A DNA stretch of 13,391 bases from Deltaproteobacteria bacterium (lineage in GTDB: Bacteria; Desulfobacterota; GWC2-55-46): contig JACRCJ010000178.1 of NCBI GenBank assembly GCA_016219075.1, positions 1 through 13,391 of the forward strand, written 5' to 3'. Made by a program: the position numbers and the translations under genes. Below are positions 12,882 to 13,391 of the stretch, piece by piece. A model generated the notes under the pieces. It worked only from the letters and a program-made list of their open reading frames with translations. It was not told the DNA's origin and did not search any database. Positions within the stretch are counted from its first letter, which is position 1. Every line of letters begins with the position of its first letter.

Positions 12882-13391
12882 TCAGATAAGCTCCTTTGCC
12901 TCAAGGTACTCCATTATCTCGTCGGCGGCGGCCTCCGGGGTCATTTTGTCGGCCATTATGTGGACCTCGGGGCTGTGGGGCGGCTCGTACGGCTCATCGA
13001 TCCCGGTGAAGTGCCTTACCTCCCCCTTTTTGGCCTTCTCGTAAAGGCCGCTACTGTCCCTTTTGGCGCAGACCTCAACCGGGCACTCCACATAGACCTC
13101 TATGAAACTCCCCTTTCCCCCGGCGTGCTCTATCATCTTCCTGACCTCGTCTCTTACCTCCCGGTACGGGGAGATCGCCGAGACGAGGTTGGGGACATTG
13201 TGCTTTGTCAGGAGCTGCGCCACCCAGCCCATCCTGAGGATGTTGGAGTCGGTATCCTCTTTCGTAAAGCCGAGCCCCTTTGAGATGTGCATCGTCACGT
13301 CGTCGCCGTCCAGGACCTCGACATTGGTGACGCCCCGTTTCTTCAGGCGGTGGTGCAGACGGTTGGAGATGGTGGTCTTTCCGGCCCCCGA
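12882..13391 (-). CDS. cysC: APS-kinase-like protein (CysC type), 5' end cut by window
   Basis: The 169 visible residues cover nearly the whole fold of adenylylsulfate kinase, which phosphorylates APS to PAPS, the sulfate donor for sulfotransferases. The visible part starts at SGAGKTT, the P-loop, so only a few tens of N-terminal residues or an N-terminal fused domain lie past the edge. Other family landmarks are LDGDDV (27-32), LGFTKEDTDSN, AISPYREVRDEVR, FIEVYVECPVEVCAKRD and FTGIDEPYEPP. Three positions depart from the consensus I recall: DGDxVR reads DGDDVT, EDRDxN reads EDTDSN, and RDxKGLY reads RDSSGLY. The first two Arg are thought to contact APS. The sulfotransferase domain two genes downstream fits a PAPS supply role, but the changes leave the substrate less certain. 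The fragment resembles the CysC half of bifunctional ATP sulfurylase/APS kinase (SKGLGF form), so such a fusion is possible. Confidence 0.85.
   Translation of the reverse strand, partial: SGAGKTTISNRLHHRLKKRGVTNVEVLDGDDVTMHISKGLGFTKEDTDSNILRMGWVAQLLTKHNVPNLVSAISPYREVRDEVRKMIEHAGGKGSFIEVYVECPVEVCAKRDSSGLYEKAKKGEVRHFTGIDEPYEPPHSPEVHIMADKMTPEAAADEIMEYLEAKELI

Overview
The window is a stretch of a cell-surface polysaccharide locus from a Gram-negative-type bacterium. Every gene I can support lies on the minus strand, so transcription runs from the right edge to the left edge. Coding regions are mostly 50-62% GC by hand counts of single lines, start codons include two TTG, and genes are packed with gaps of 90 bp or less or 4-base overlaps, which fits one long operon. 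I cannot name the species. The gene content (ABC-dependent Wzm/Wzt export, glycosyltransferases, sulfation genes) fits O-antigen or exopolysaccharide synthesis and rules nothing in or out among Proteobacteria-like phyla.

Layout in transcription order. (1) An APS-kinase-like gene (cysC type), cut by the right edge. (2) The ABC-2 permease Wzm. (3) An ATPase of Wzt type, overlapping Wzm by 4 bases, carrying a Wzt-C-like domain and then a full SAM-dependent methyltransferase domain. (4) A 1135-residue protein with, in order, a GT-A-like glycosyltransferase domain, a methyltransferase, a PAPS-type sulfotransferase, a short coiled coil, and a GT2 domain. (5) A GT4 glycosyltransferase. (6) A GT2 glycosyltransferase of rhamnosyltransferase-like type. 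(7) A second GT4. (8) An NAD-dependent sugar epimerase/dehydratase. (9) A second GT2. (10) A second epimerase/dehydratase, cut by the left edge.

How the genes fit together (inference): the two epimerases make NDP-sugars, the five stand-alone or fused transferases build a glycan on a lipid carrier, the multidomain protein methylates and sulfates it, the APS-kinase-like enzyme may supply PAPS, and Wzm/Wzt exports it. The Wzt-methyltransferase fusion suggests that end-capping and export recognition are joined in one polypeptide.

The most unusual structure is a 39-bp near-identical direct repeat (37/39) at 5102-5140 and 7368-7406. It encodes LNSYSWKITAPLR in two different glycosyltransferase genes and brackets an AT-rich segment of about 2.2 kb. 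Joining across the repeat would give one in-frame gene, so this looks like a cassette inserted by repeat-mediated recombination. An A10 tract lies just inside the junction, where a slip would cut off the terminal GT2 domain. No tRNA, rRNA, CRISPR array or insertion sequence was seen, and there is no gene-free stretch longer than 90 bp.
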